Assembly (NCBI GenBank): GCA_052139695.1
Contig: JBKQWF010000044.1
Coordinates: forward strand, 13,156-77,155
Length of the DNA: 64,000 nucleotides
Source of the DNA: PLGF01 sp052139695
Lineage (GTDB): Bacteria; Verrucomicrobiota; Verrucomicrobiia; Limisphaerales; Palsa-1400
Direction of reading: 5' to 3'
How positions within the stretch are numbered: position 1 is the first letter of the stretch; the number at the start of each line of letters is the position of its first letter. Below the pieces are notes generated by a model. The model had not been told where the DNA came from, did no database searches, and saw nothing but the letters and a program-made list of their open reading frames with translations. Below are positions 16,810 through 25,017 of this stretch, in pieces. Made by a program: the position numbers and the translations under genes.

Positions 16810-18651
16810 ATGATTGCAACGCCCAGTTCGTTTGAACCTCACAGCAGCGAGGTTTTGCCCAATTCCAAGAGAGTATATTTGCCGGGCCGGCTTTACCCGG
16901 AACTCCGTGTCCCCATCCGCGAGATCGAACTGCGTCCGGCTCAAAGCGGCCATGGCCGCGCCGCGCCCAACGAGCCGGTGCGCGTCTATGATTGCAGCGG
17001 ACCATGGGGCGACGAGGCCTTTTCGGGCAATGTCCGCGAAGGATTGCCGCCCCTGCGCCAGGACTGGATTCTGCGCCGCGGCGATGTGGAGGCTTACGAA
17101 GGCCGGATTAACCGCATGGAACAGCAAGGGCCGGCCCCGCAGCGCCGCCCCCTGCGCGCCAAAGCGGGGAAGGTCGTCACGCAATTGCAGTACGCGCGCC
17201 AGGGGACCATCACGCCGGAAATGGAATTCATCGCCATTCGCGAGAACATGGGGCGCGAGATTTCCGCGCGCGAGGGTGAATTGTCCCGGCAACATCCCGG
17301 CCAGGCTTTTGGCGCATCCATTCCCGCGGAGATTACGCCGGAATTTGTGCGCGCGGAAGTGGCGCGCGGAAGGGCCATCATCCCGTGCAACATCAATCAT
17401 CCGGAGTTGGAACCGATGATCATCGGGCGCAATTTCCTGGTGAAAATCAACGCCAACATCGGCAATTCCGCCGTGGCCTCCAGCATTGAGGAGGAAGTGG
17501 AAAAAATGCGCTGGGCGATCAAGTGGGGCGCGGACACGGTGATGGATTTGTCCACCGGCAAAAATATTCACGCCACGCGGGAATGGATTTTGCGCAATGC
17601 GCCCACGCCGATCGGAACGGTCCCCATTTACCAGGCTTTGGAAAAAGTCGGCGGCAAAGCCGAAGAACTGACCTGGCCAGTTTATCGGGACACCTTAATC
17701 GAACAATGCGAACAGGGAGTGGATTATTTCACCATCCACGCCGGCGTGCTCCTGCGCTTCATTCCGCTGACCGCGCGGCGCGCCACCGGGATCGTCAGCC
17801 GCGGCGGCTCGATTCTCGCCAAGTGGTGCCTGGCCCATCACCAGGAAAATTTTTGCTTTATGCATTGGGATGAAATCTGCGAAATCATGGCGGCCTACGA
17901 TGTCAGTTTTTCGATCGGCGATGGCTTGCGGCCCGGCTCGATTGCCGACGCCAACGACGCGGCGCAATTTGCCGAGTTGGAGGCGCAAGGCGATTTGACC
18001 AAGAGAGCCTGGGCCCGCGGCGTGCAAGTCATGAACGAAGGGCCGGGCCACGTCCCGATGCAACTGATCCAGGAGAACATGACCAGGCAATTGCAGTGGT
18101 GCCACGAAGCCCCCTTTTACACCCTCGGCCCTCTGACCACTGACATTGCCCCGGGTTACGACCATATCACCAGCGCGATCGGGGCCGCCATGATCGGGTG
18201 GTATGGCTGCGCCATGTTGTGCTACGTCACGCCCAAAGAGCATCTCGGGTTGCCCAACAAAAAGGATGTCAAAGACGGTGTGATTGCCTACAAGATCGCG
18301 GCCCACGCCGCGGACCTGGCGAAGGGGCATCCGGGAGCGCAATACCGCGACAATGCCTTAAGCAAAGCGCGCTTCGAGTTTCGTTGGGAAGACCAATTCA
18401 ACCTCTCCCTGGACCCCGAAACCGCGCGGGAATTTCACGATCAAACCCTGCCACAGGAAGGGGCGAAAACGGCCCATTTCTGTTCGATGTGCGGGCCGCA
18501 TTTTTGCAGCATGAAAATCACCGAAGACGTGCGCAAATTCGCCGCCGAGCAAGGCCTTTCCGATGACGAAGCCGTCCGCCGCGGAATGGAGGAGAAGTCG
18601 CGCGAATTTGTCCACCGGGGAGCGGAAATCTACAGCCAGCCTGCCCCTTAG
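16810..18651 (+). CDS. thiC: Phosphomethylpyrimidine synthase ThiC
   Basis: Radical-SAM enzyme converting aminoimidazole ribotide to HMP-phosphate, the pyrimidine branch of thiamine synthesis. 613 residues from ATG 16810, chosen because the earlier TTG at 16765 lies against the riboswitch and the family N-terminus fits PNSKRVYLPG. Hallmarks: MEFIAIRENMGRE, NINHPELEPMIIGRNFLVKINANIGNS, WGADTVMDLSTG, MNEGPGHVPM, and the C-terminal cluster motif CSMCGPHFC. It is preceded by a TPP riboswitch. No other thiamine genes are visible, so it stands alone here. The convergent bioA ends 5 bases away. Confidence 0.97.
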   Translation: MIATPSSFEPHSSEVLPNSKRVYLPGRLYPELRVPIREIELRPAQSGHGRAAPNEPVRVYDCSGPWGDEAFSGNVREGLPPLRQDWILRRGDVEAYEGRINRMEQQGPAPQRRPLRAKAGKVVTQLQYARQGTITPEMEFIAIRENMGREISAREGELSRQHPGQAFGASIPAEITPEFVRAEVARGRAIIPCNINHPELEPMIIGRNFLVKINANIGNSAVASSIEEEVEKMRWAIKWGADTVMDLSTGKNIHATREWILRNAPTPIGTVPIYQALEKVGGKAEELTWPVYRDTLIEQCEQGVDYFTIHAGVLLRFIPLTARRATGIVSRGGSILAKWCLAHHQENFCFMHWDEICEIMAAYDVSFSIGDGLRPGSIADANDAAQFAELEAQGDLTKRAWARGVQVMNEGPGHVPMQLIQENMTRQLQWCHEAPFYTLGPLTTDIAPGYDHITSAIGAAMIGWYGCAMLCYVTPKEHLGLPNKKDVKDGVIAYKIAAHAADLAKGHPGAQYRDNALSKARFEFRWEDQFNLSLDPETAREFHDQTLPQEGAKTAHFCSMCGPHFCSMKITEDVRKFAAEQGLSDDEAVRRGMEEKSREFVHRGAEIYSQPAP

Positions 18652-18656
18652 AACGG

Positions 18657-20060
18657 TTACCGCGCGGCGCCGCAGACCTCTTGCACGCTCTCGCGCAAAG
18701 CCGAAATCGTGCGTTTGACTTGTCCGCCCGTCGTGCAATACGGCGGCATGAGCACGATCACGTCGCCCGCTGGGCGGGTGAGAACACCACGCCGCGCCAT
18801 TGCTTCACAGACGCGAATCCCCACCCGCTCCGCGGACGCGAAGGGCTGGCGCGTCTGCCAATCCCGGACCAACTCCACTCCCGCGACCAATCCCACTTGC
18901 CGAACATCGCCCACCGCCGGCAATTGCCATAAAGACTCCAGCTCGCGGGCCAAATTCCGTTGCAGTTCGCGGCGCGCGCGGAGGGAAGCGGCGGATTCCA
19001 ACAAGCGCAGGCTGGCCAGCGCGGCGGCCGCGCCCAGTTGGTTGGCGGTAAAGCTATGGCCGTGGAAGAACGTCTTGTATTCGCTGTAATCGCCAAGAAA
19101 CACATTGAAGATGGACGGGGAGGCCAGCGTCGCGGCCATCGGCAGATAACCGCCGGTCAAGCCTTTGGCCAAAGCCATCAAATCCGGCGCGACGGATTCT
19201 TTTTGACAGGCGAACATCGCGCCGGTCCGGCCAAAGCCGGTCATGACTTCATCGGCCACCAGAAGCGCGCCGCCGCCGCGCGCGATCTCCGTGGCCCGCC
19301 GCAACCAGCCTTCCGGCTGCGCCACCATGCCGGCCGCGCCTTGCATCAGCGGCTCAAAGACGAAAGCCGCATAAGGGTTGCCCTTCTTTTTTTGCGCGGA
19401 GAATTTTTTTTCGACCGCATCGACGCATTCCCACCGGCACTTGCGGCCCAAGCGGGCGTCGCCGCGCTCAGGGCGGGCGCGATTGAAAGGACAGCGATAG
19501 CAAAACGGCGCCAGGACACGATCTGTTTTGAAAAGCAACCCGCCATAAGCTTTGTGGAAGCGGTCGATGTGGCCGAGGCTGACCGCGCCGATCGTGTCCC
19601 CATGATAGGCGGACGCGAGAGAAAGGAATCTGGGACGCCGGCTTTTCCCGGTGCGGCGAGAGTATTCGTAAGCCATCTTCAAGGCAGCTTCCATGGCCGT
19701 TGAACCGTCGTCGGAATAGAAAACGCGGCGCAGTTTTTGGCGGGGTGACGGGCTGGCCAAACGGATCAATTGAGCGCCGAGGAGTGAAGCCGGTTCATTG
19801 GCCAGGCCCAGGGCGGAAGAGTGGGCGATTTTTCGCAGTTGCCGGGTGATGGCGGCATTGATGGCCGAATGGCGGTGGCCATGCAAATTGGTCCAAATGG
19901 AAGAATTAGCATCCAGATACTCTTTGCCCTTCGTGTCCACCAGAAGAGCGCCTTTGCCGGCGGCAATGACAATCGGCTCGCGCTTCAGCCAATCGCGCAT
20001 TTGCGTGAAAGGATGCCACAGGAATTTCTGATCCAACTGAGCGAAAGAGGCCAAAATCAA
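18657..20060 (-). CDS. bioA: Adenosylmethionine-8-amino-7-oxononanoate aminotransferase BioA
   Basis: PLP class III aminotransferase making 7,8-diaminopelargonic acid (DAPA) in biotin synthesis. 467 residues with KFLWHPFTQMRDW near the N-terminus (BioA signature), DANSSIWTNLHGHRH, GSTAMEAALKMAYEY, SAYHGDTIGAVSLG, ADEVMTGFGRTG, and the PLP lysine in MALAKGLTGGYLPMAATL. Its start overlaps the bioF stop by 4 bases (20057-20060), so translation is coupled and KAPA made by BioF passes to BioA. bioB and bioD are not in the window. The C-terminus runs convergent with thiC. Confidence 0.95.
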   Translation of the reverse strand: MILASFAQLDQKFLWHPFTQMRDWLKREPIVIAAGKGALLVDTKGKEYLDANSSIWTNLHGHRHSAINAAITRQLRKIAHSSALGLANEPASLLGAQLIRLASPSPRQKLRRVFYSDDGSTAMEAALKMAYEYSRRTGKSRRPRFLSLASAYHGDTIGAVSLGHIDRFHKAYGGLLFKTDRVLAPFCYRCPFNRARPERGDARLGRKCRWECVDAVEKKFSAQKKKGNPYAAFVFEPLMQGAAGMVAQPEGWLRRATEIARGGGALLVADEVMTGFGRTGAMFACQKESVAPDLMALAKGLTGGYLPMAATLASPSIFNVFLGDYSEYKTFFHGHSFTANQLGAAAALASLRLLESAASLRARRELQRNLARELESLWQLPAVGDVRQVGLVAGVELVRDWQTRQPFASAERVGIRVCEAMARRGVLTRPAGDVIVLMPPYCTTGGQVKRTISALRESVQEVCGAAR

Positions 20061-21253
20061 GGGATGCTGGTGAGGTTGACGGAACGCAAAGCGGAAATCA
20101 ACTGCTCCACATCGCTATGGCTGTGCGCCGCGGTCACGGTCAGGCGCAAGCGCGCCTGGCCCCGTGCGACGGTGGGATAGCGGATGGCGGGAATGAAAAC
20201 GCCCTGGTCGCGCAGTTCGCCCGCAATTTGCACCGCCTTCTCCTCGTCGCCGATCAGGATGGGAATAATGGCCCCGCCTTGCGAATCGAGGTGGCGAGTC
20301 AGGAGCGCGACATTGCTCCAAAGCTGATTGCGCCGTTGTTCGCCCAGGTCGCTCCGCACGAACCGCACCCCAGCCGTGGCCGCCGCGGCCGCTGCCGGAA
20401 CAGGCGCGGTGGAAAAAATAAAGGTGCGTGCGCGGTTGACCAGGTAATCGATCAACATCCGCGAACCGCAAATATACCCGCCCGCCGCGCCAAAGGACTT
20501 GCCGAGCGTCCCCATCTGAATTTCAATCTTGTCGGAGACGCCGAGTTCCTCCGGCAAACCGCGGCGCGTTTTGCCGTAAAGGCCGGTGGCATGGGCGTCA
20601 TCCACCATGAGCCAGGCCCCGAATTTCTCCTTCAGCGCGGTCAATTCGCGCAAAGGCGCCTGGTCGCCGTCCATGGAGAATATGCTCTCCGTAATAATAA
20701 GCGTGCGCGGCTTGTGGGCGGCCGGGATCAGAGGCGGGCTGGAAAAACGCTTGTCAGCCCAGCGCAGAATCTTGGCCAGATCGTTTAAGTTATTGTGTCC
20801 GAAGACGCGTAATTTAGCGCCAGAAAGGCGGGCGGCATCCACGATGCAAGCGTGAACCAGCTTGTCCACCGCGATCACGTCGTTGTTATCCACCAGCGCG
20901 CAGATCGCGCCCAAAGCGGCGGCATAGCCTGAAGAAAAAGCAATGGCTGCCTCACACCCTTTGAACAAGGCCAGCGCCTCTTCCAATTCCTGGTGGGGAA
21001 CAAGCGACCCGCAAATCAGGCGGGATGCGCCCGAACCGGCCCCGAAACTTTGCACCGCGGCGATGGCGGCTTCCTTGAGGGCGGGATGATTGGCCAGGCC
21101 AAGGTAATCGTTCGAGGAAAAATTCAGCAAGGAATGGCCGTCGATCTTCACCCGCGGTCCTTGTGGGGAATCGATCTGGCGCAACTGGCGGTAAAGACCC
21201 TGTTCACGGACGTCCTTTAGGCGAGAGGATAACTCCTCGTCGAACTCATTCAT
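20057..21253 (-). CDS. bioF: 8-amino-7-oxononanoate synthase BioF
   Basis: PLP enzyme condensing pimeloyl-ACP (or -CoA) with L-alanine to give KAPA. 398 residues from ATG 21253 (MNEFDEELSSRLKDVREQGLYRQLR), preferred over the frame start at 21313, which would add 20 non-family residues. Landmarks: LLNFSSNDYLGLANHP, GSGASRLICGS, FSSGYAAALGAI, VDDAHATGLYG and the PLP lysine in MGTLGKSFGAAGGYICG. First gene of the bioF-bioA pair. A 120-base gap to the divergent acetyltransferase gene presumably holds both promoters. Confidence 0.95.
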   Translation of the reverse strand: MNEFDEELSSRLKDVREQGLYRQLRQIDSPQGPRVKIDGHSLLNFSSNDYLGLANHPALKEAAIAAVQSFGAGSGASRLICGSLVPHQELEEALALFKGCEAAIAFSSGYAAALGAICALVDNNDVIAVDKLVHACIVDAARLSGAKLRVFGHNNLNDLAKILRWADKRFSSPPLIPAAHKPRTLIITESIFSMDGDQAPLRELTALKEKFGAWLMVDDAHATGLYGKTRRGLPEELGVSDKIEIQMGTLGKSFGAAGGYICGSRMLIDYLVNRARTFIFSTAPVPAAAAAATAGVRFVRSDLGEQRRNQLWSNVALLTRHLDSQGGAIIPILIGDEEKAVQIAGELRDQGVFIPAIRYPTVARGQARLRLTVTAAHSHSDVEQLISALRSVNLTSIP

Positions 21254-21373
21254 CTCCAAGGAATGCCAGAGCGGAAGGCGTTTGGCCAGCAGCTTTCGCC
21301 GCAATTCTGTCAAGCGCTCCGCGGCGATTTATCGCTTGAAAACAGGCGCGGCCACGGCAGACTTCTTCAGCCA

Positions 21374-22996
21374 ATGGCATCGAGCATCAGACCCGCCACC
21401 GCCGCGGACGCCCCGCAATGGCTGGCATTAATCCAGGCCACGCTGGGCGGTGAATATCCCGCGAGGGAAGTTTATGACGTGACATGGATTGCCGCCCAAT
21501 TGGCCAGCGCCGCTCCTCGGGATACGTGGGTGGCGGAGGTCAATGGCCGCTTGGATGGCACTCTTTCCTTTCTCCAACCCGATGGTCACAATAACAACCC
21601 GATCGCCGATCTCGGCCGCAACCTGTTCCGCCCGGAGGCCATGGCCAATGGCTCCGCCGAAGCGCTGGTTCGCGCCGTCAATGAATTGGCTTTGCAACGC
21701 GGCGACATGGCCGTTGTCCGCGTTTCCGCGCTGGACCACGCCCAGCAGAGCCTGTTGGAAAGCCTCGGGTTTGTTTGCGTGGGTTTTCAGCCGCTGAAGC
21801 ATTTGTTGCAACAGCGCGTGGGCATCCTGTTTTATGCGCGCGGCGCCAAGTCCATTTACGTAAGGCGCCATCCGCTTTCCGAATCGCTTCCGCAAGTCAG
21901 CGAACTGGGGATGGACGCGCTGGAAAAACTGCAAATACCGAATTCCTGGGTCGTGCGGGACGGGGCCAGCGGCTACCCCTTGCAATGCGATTTGACGGTG
22001 CAGGAGGCCACGCTGGACGATTTCGAATTGTGGCGATTGCAGGCCGAAACGGCTAACCCTGCCGTTGAAGTTTCCGGCCGGTTCAATTACGGCTTTGGCT
22101 TCATGCGCCTGCCGGCCCGCTATCCATTGCGGGCGTATTTGGGCCAGAGAGAAGAAAGCATGGTCGCGGGCCTGAGTTATTATTTTGACGAACAAGACCG
22201 GTGCGCGAGGGTGGCGGAAGTCTTTTGCGGCGATGACGTCTCCATCGGGGCCTTGCTGGCCGGCGTGGTCAAGAACGCGCAGGAACAACTGGGCGCCGTC
22301 TATACGGAAATCGACATCCTGGCCACCGCCCCCCGGCTGCTCAAGACGGCTGAACAACTGGGTTTTATCCCGGCAGCTTATTTGCCGGCCTTCTCTTCCG
22401 GCAAAAACGGTTACGCGGATGTCGTTAAAATGGTCAAACTCAACCTCGCGTACTCCCTGGAAAACGCCGAGTTTACCGCCCACGCCAAAAGCACGGTGCA
22501 AATCATCGACCGCTATTTCCAAGACCAGAAAATGGGTCTGGCGCTTGTCAATTTGTTGCGTCCCCTTTCCATGTTTTCCGGGTTGGGCGACGGAGAATTG
22601 CGCAAGGTCGCCCGCCTTTTCGTGCAAAAACTCTACCGTCCAGGCGACCATGTCTTTGCCAAAGGGGACATCAGCGACGAAGCGTACGTCGTGCTTCGTG
22701 GCAAGATCAGCATCCAACTGGATCAAGCGGCGCCGCCCATCGCCCAATTGGGCGATGGCAAAATCTTCGGCGAGCTGGCTTTCCTGGACGGGGCGCCGCG
22801 GGTGGCCTACGCGGCGGCGATCCAGCCCAGCATTTTGTTGGTGATGAAACGCGCCGGTTTTGCTGATTTGCTCCGGCGTGAACCGGGGTTGGGCATGACG
22901 ATCATGCGCAACCTCGCCCAGGATTTGGCGGTCAAATTGCGAGGGGTCAACGAAACCCTCTCCGGCGCCAAGCGGGTGCCTTCCAAACCTTCTTAG
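21374..22996 (+). CDS. GNAT-type acetyltransferase fused to C-terminal cyclic nucleotide-binding domain
   Basis: 540 residues from ATG 21374 (MASSIRPATAADAPQW). Residues 1-170 look like a GNAT N-acetyltransferase (IRPATAADAPQWLALIQ, TWVAEVNGRLDGTLSF, LLESLGFVCVGFQPL). A second, weaker GNAT-like segment may span about 200-380 (LTVQEATLDDFELWRLQ, YTEIDILATAPRLLKTAEQLGFIPAAYLP). Residues about 415-530 are a cNMP-binding domain with the phosphate-binding cassette FGELAFLDGAPRVAYAAA, where Glu and Arg are kept. This suggests acetylation gated by cAMP or another cyclic nucleotide. Mycobacterial PatA has the reverse order (CNB then GNAT). It lies 53 bases before pyrH on the same strand. Confidence 0.8.
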   Translation: MASSIRPATAADAPQWLALIQATLGGEYPAREVYDVTWIAAQLASAAPRDTWVAEVNGRLDGTLSFLQPDGHNNNPIADLGRNLFRPEAMANGSAEALVRAVNELALQRGDMAVVRVSALDHAQQSLLESLGFVCVGFQPLKHLLQQRVGILFYARGAKSIYVRRHPLSESLPQVSELGMDALEKLQIPNSWVVRDGASGYPLQCDLTVQEATLDDFELWRLQAETANPAVEVSGRFNYGFGFMRLPARYPLRAYLGQREESMVAGLSYYFDEQDRCARVAEVFCGDDVSIGALLAGVVKNAQEQLGAVYTEIDILATAPRLLKTAEQLGFIPAAYLPAFSSGKNGYADVVKMVKLNLAYSLENAEFTAHAKSTVQIIDRYFQDQKMGLALVNLLRPLSMFSGLGDGELRKVARLFVQKLYRPGDHVFAKGDISDEAYVVLRGKISIQLDQAAPPIAQLGDGKIFGELAFLDGAPRVAYAAAIQPSILLVMKRAGFADLLRREPGLGMTIMRNLAQDLAVKLRGVNETLSGAKRVPSKPS

Positions 22997-23049
22997 TGGC
23001 AGTCTCGATTGACGACCGGCCACGCCATTGTTACAACTGCCCAAAATTG

Positions 23050-23778
23050 ATGAAAAAAGTCCAAAAATCCAAATACCGGCGCATCCTGGTCAAAGTCAGT
23101 GGCGAAGCTCTGGGCGGCCCCGATGGTGTTGGCATCTCCCCTGAGGCCATCGACGAAATCGCCCGGCAAATTGCCGAAGTGCGGAAGATGGGCGTCCAAG
23201 TGGTGATTGTCACGGGTGGCGGGAACATTTACCGCGGCGCCTCCAGCAAAGGCGAAAAATGCATTGAGCGGGCCACGGGCGATTACATGGGCATGCTGGC
23301 CACGGTCATCAACGCCCTGGCCTTGCAGGACGCGTTGGAAAAGCTGGGAGTGGCCACCCGCGTGCAAAGCGCCATCGCGATGTCGCAAGTGGCGGAGCCC
23401 TTTATCCGCCGCCGGGCGGTGCGGCATCTGGAGAAGGGACGCGTCGTCATCTTTGGCGGCGGGACGGGCAATCCCTATTTCTCCACTGACACCGCGGCGG
23501 CCTTGCGCGCCAACGAAATCGGGGCTGAAGTCATTCTCAAGGCGACGAAGGTGGATGGAATCTACAACAGCGACCCGGAGAAAAACCCCGGGGCCAAACG
23601 TTACGACCGGATCACCTATTTGGAGGCGTTGCAAAAGCAGCTGAAAGTCATGGATTCGACGGCATTTTCCCTTTGCATGGACAACAAAATGCCTATTATA
23701 GTGTTTGATTTCTTTAAATCCCATAACCTCAAACGCGTGGTGTTGGGCGAACAAGTCGGAACATTAGTGACAGGTTAG
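23050..23778 (+). CDS. pyrH: Uridylate kinase PyrH
   Basis: UMP kinase (amino-acid kinase fold) phosphorylating UMP to UDP, cytoplasmic, allosterically controlled. 242 residues from ATG 23050 (MKKVQKSKYRRILVKVSGEAL), which is the family length; the longer frame from 22996 adds non-family residues. Motifs: ILVKVSGEALGG, VVIVTGGGNIYRGA, DYMGMLATVINALALQDALE, IFGGGTGNPYFSTDTAAALRA, ATKVDGIYNSDPEKNPGA and the C-terminal TAFSLCMDNKMPIIVF. It is followed after 25 bases by frr, the widely conserved pyrH-frr pair (tsf is not seen here). Confidence 0.97.
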   Translation: MKKVQKSKYRRILVKVSGEALGGPDGVGISPEAIDEIARQIAEVRKMGVQVVIVTGGGNIYRGASSKGEKCIERATGDYMGMLATVINALALQDALEKLGVATRVQSAIAMSQVAEPFIRRRAVRHLEKGRVVIFGGGTGNPYFSTDTAAALRANEIGAEVILKATKVDGIYNSDPEKNPGAKRYDRITYLEALQKQLKVMDSTAFSLCMDNKMPIIVFDFFKSHNLKRVVLGEQVGTLVTG

Positions 23779-23803
23779 TTAAACCTTTTACCAAAGCTGT
23801 TTT

Positions 23804-24364
23804 ATGGCACTCGATGACATCCTCTTGGAAGCGGAAGAAAAAATGATCAAATCCGAGCAAGTCGTGCAACATGAATTTGTCGGGCTTCGGACGGGCCGGG
23901 CCAACCCCGGCCTGGTGGAAAACATCGTGGCGGATGTCTATGGCTCGAACATGCGGATTCGGGAATTGGCCGGCATCACCACGCCGGAACCGCGCGTCCT
24001 CGTCATTCAGCCTTGGGACGTCAGCACGGTGCATCCCATCGAGAAGGCCATTCTCAAGAGCAATCTCGGGGTCACGCCGGCCGTGCAGGGGAAGATCATC
24101 CGCCTGGTGCTGCCGGAGTTGAGCCAGGAACGCCGCCATGAAATGGTTAAGATCGCCCACCGCCTGGCCGAAGACGGCCGCGTGGCCATCCGCCACGTCC
24201 GCCGCGACGCCTTGGAAGCGATCAAAAAGGAAGCCAAGGGCGGGGGCGTTCCGGAGGATCAGGAAGAGACGGCCCAAAAGGAAGTGCAGAAACTGACCGA
24301 TCAATATATCGCCAAGCTGGATGCGGACCTCGCGGCCAAGGAAAAAGAAATCATGACCGTTTGA
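23804..24364 (+). CDS. frr: Ribosome recycling factor
   Basis: RRF splits post-termination ribosomes with EF-G. 186 residues, the standard length. It shows the three-helix bundle sequence, including EFVGLRTGRANPGLVENI, IRELAGITTPEPRVLVIQPWD, EKAILKSNLGVTPAVQGKIIRLVLPELSQERR and HVRRDALEAIKK. Probably co-transcribed with pyrH. It is convergent with the FtsB-like gene, whose stop lies 12 bases beyond. Confidence 0.97.
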   Translation: MALDDILLEAEEKMIKSEQVVQHEFVGLRTGRANPGLVENIVADVYGSNMRIRELAGITTPEPRVLVIQPWDVSTVHPIEKAILKSNLGVTPAVQGKIIRLVLPELSQERRHEMVKIAHRLAEDGRVAIRHVRRDALEAIKKEAKGGGVPEDQEETAQKEVQKLTDQYIAKLDADLAAKEKEIMTV

Positions 24365-24376
24365 CTTGGACGGCGG

Positions 24377-24691
24377 TCATTCGGTTCGGGTGGTCAAAGG
24401 CGGATCGAAATGGATGACATTTTCTCCCGGCCTGGCATAACTCAGGCGCTCGCGGGCCAGGCGTTCGATGGTCGTGGGACTCTGCATGGCGCGCAACTGC
24501 AGATCCAGTTTCCGCGCCGCTTCATTTTCCTGCTCGATTCTCTTGTCAAGGGCCATCTTCTGTTCCCGCATCCGCTGGTTTTCATCGATGACTGGCTTAT
24601 ACCACAGAATTGTCCCCAGGACGGCCGCCAGCACCATCATCACCAGGACCAGACGAAAGAGCTTGTCCCAAATGCTTTGTCCCACGTTCAT
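24377..24691 (-). CDS. FtsB/DivIC-like septum formation protein
   Basis: 104 residues from ATG 24691 (MNVGQSIWDKLFRLVLVMMV). One N-terminal transmembrane helix (LVLVMMVLAAVLGTILWY) is followed by a coiled coil at about 40-75 (ENQRMREQKMALDKRIEQENEAARKL is part of it) and a C-terminal IERLARERLSYARPGENVI motif, which is the FtsB/DivIC family layout. Such bitopic proteins join the FtsQLB-type divisome complex. An in-frame ATG 24 bases further upstream exists, but the shorter start gives a more usual cytoplasmic tail. Confidence 0.82.
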   Translation of the reverse strand: MNVGQSIWDKLFRLVLVMMVLAAVLGTILWYKPVIDENQRMREQKMALDKRIEQENEAARKLDLQLRAMQSPTTIERLARERLSYARPGENVIHFDPPLTTRTE

Positions 24692-24726
24692 TAGGACCGC
24701 AGTAAACCATAACAAGAGAAAAAACG

Positions 24727-24758
24727 AAAGGAATATTTTGACAAAGGAATATTTTGAC
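24727..24758. repeat. Tandem 16-bp duplication
   Basis: Two perfect head-to-tail copies of aaaggaatattttgac, at 24727-24742 and 24743-24758. It lies directly upstream of the H-X9-DG protein remnant and may mark the breakpoint where the front of that gene was lost. Confidence 0.85.
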
Positions 24759-24761
24759 GGG

Positions 24762-24893
24762 ATGCAGTGGTGCTATCCATCCAGCCTGTGGTTTAGAGAC
24801 GCCAAAAACATGGTCAGCTTTGTGGATGGTCATGGCAGTTACATTAAGATTCATTGGGCTGAATGGTATAATTCCTTCGTGATTGACATCTGA
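24762..24893 (+). pseudogene. 3' remnant of a prepilin-type (DUF1559/H-X9-DG) protein gene
   Basis: 43 codons ending at TGA 24891-24893 read MQWCYPSSLWFRDAK, then NMVSFVDGHGSYIKIHW. This resembles the extreme C-terminus of verrucomicrobial type II secretion/prepilin-like proteins with the H-X9-DG motif (FVDGH). The N-terminal methylation helix and about 200 residues of body are absent, so it is a broken gene. It is AT-richer than its surroundings. The 16-bp tandem repeat lies immediately upstream. Confidence 0.6.
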
Positions 24894-24971
24894 TTTCAGT
24901 CAAAATGTCCAAACTCCTGCTCCTGCGGGCGGAGGATTGCTCGCCCTGCCATAAAACTTTACAAATGGGTG

Positions 24972-24984
24972 CCTTGCGGCAAGG
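24972..24984. other. Short hairpin in rbsA leader
   Basis: Perfect 5-bp stem ccttg/caagg with loop cgg, about 34 bases before the ABC ATPase start. It could affect the leader RNA, but it is too short to assign a function. Confidence 0.2.
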
Positions 24985-25017
24985 ATTTCTCCCCACGTTT
25001 AGAAGCGTCCATATCGT

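Noticed and set aside
21428..23044. 538-codon antisense frame over the GNAT-CNB gene
   Set aside because: The plus-strand protein has clear domains; the antisense product is a high-GC shadow.
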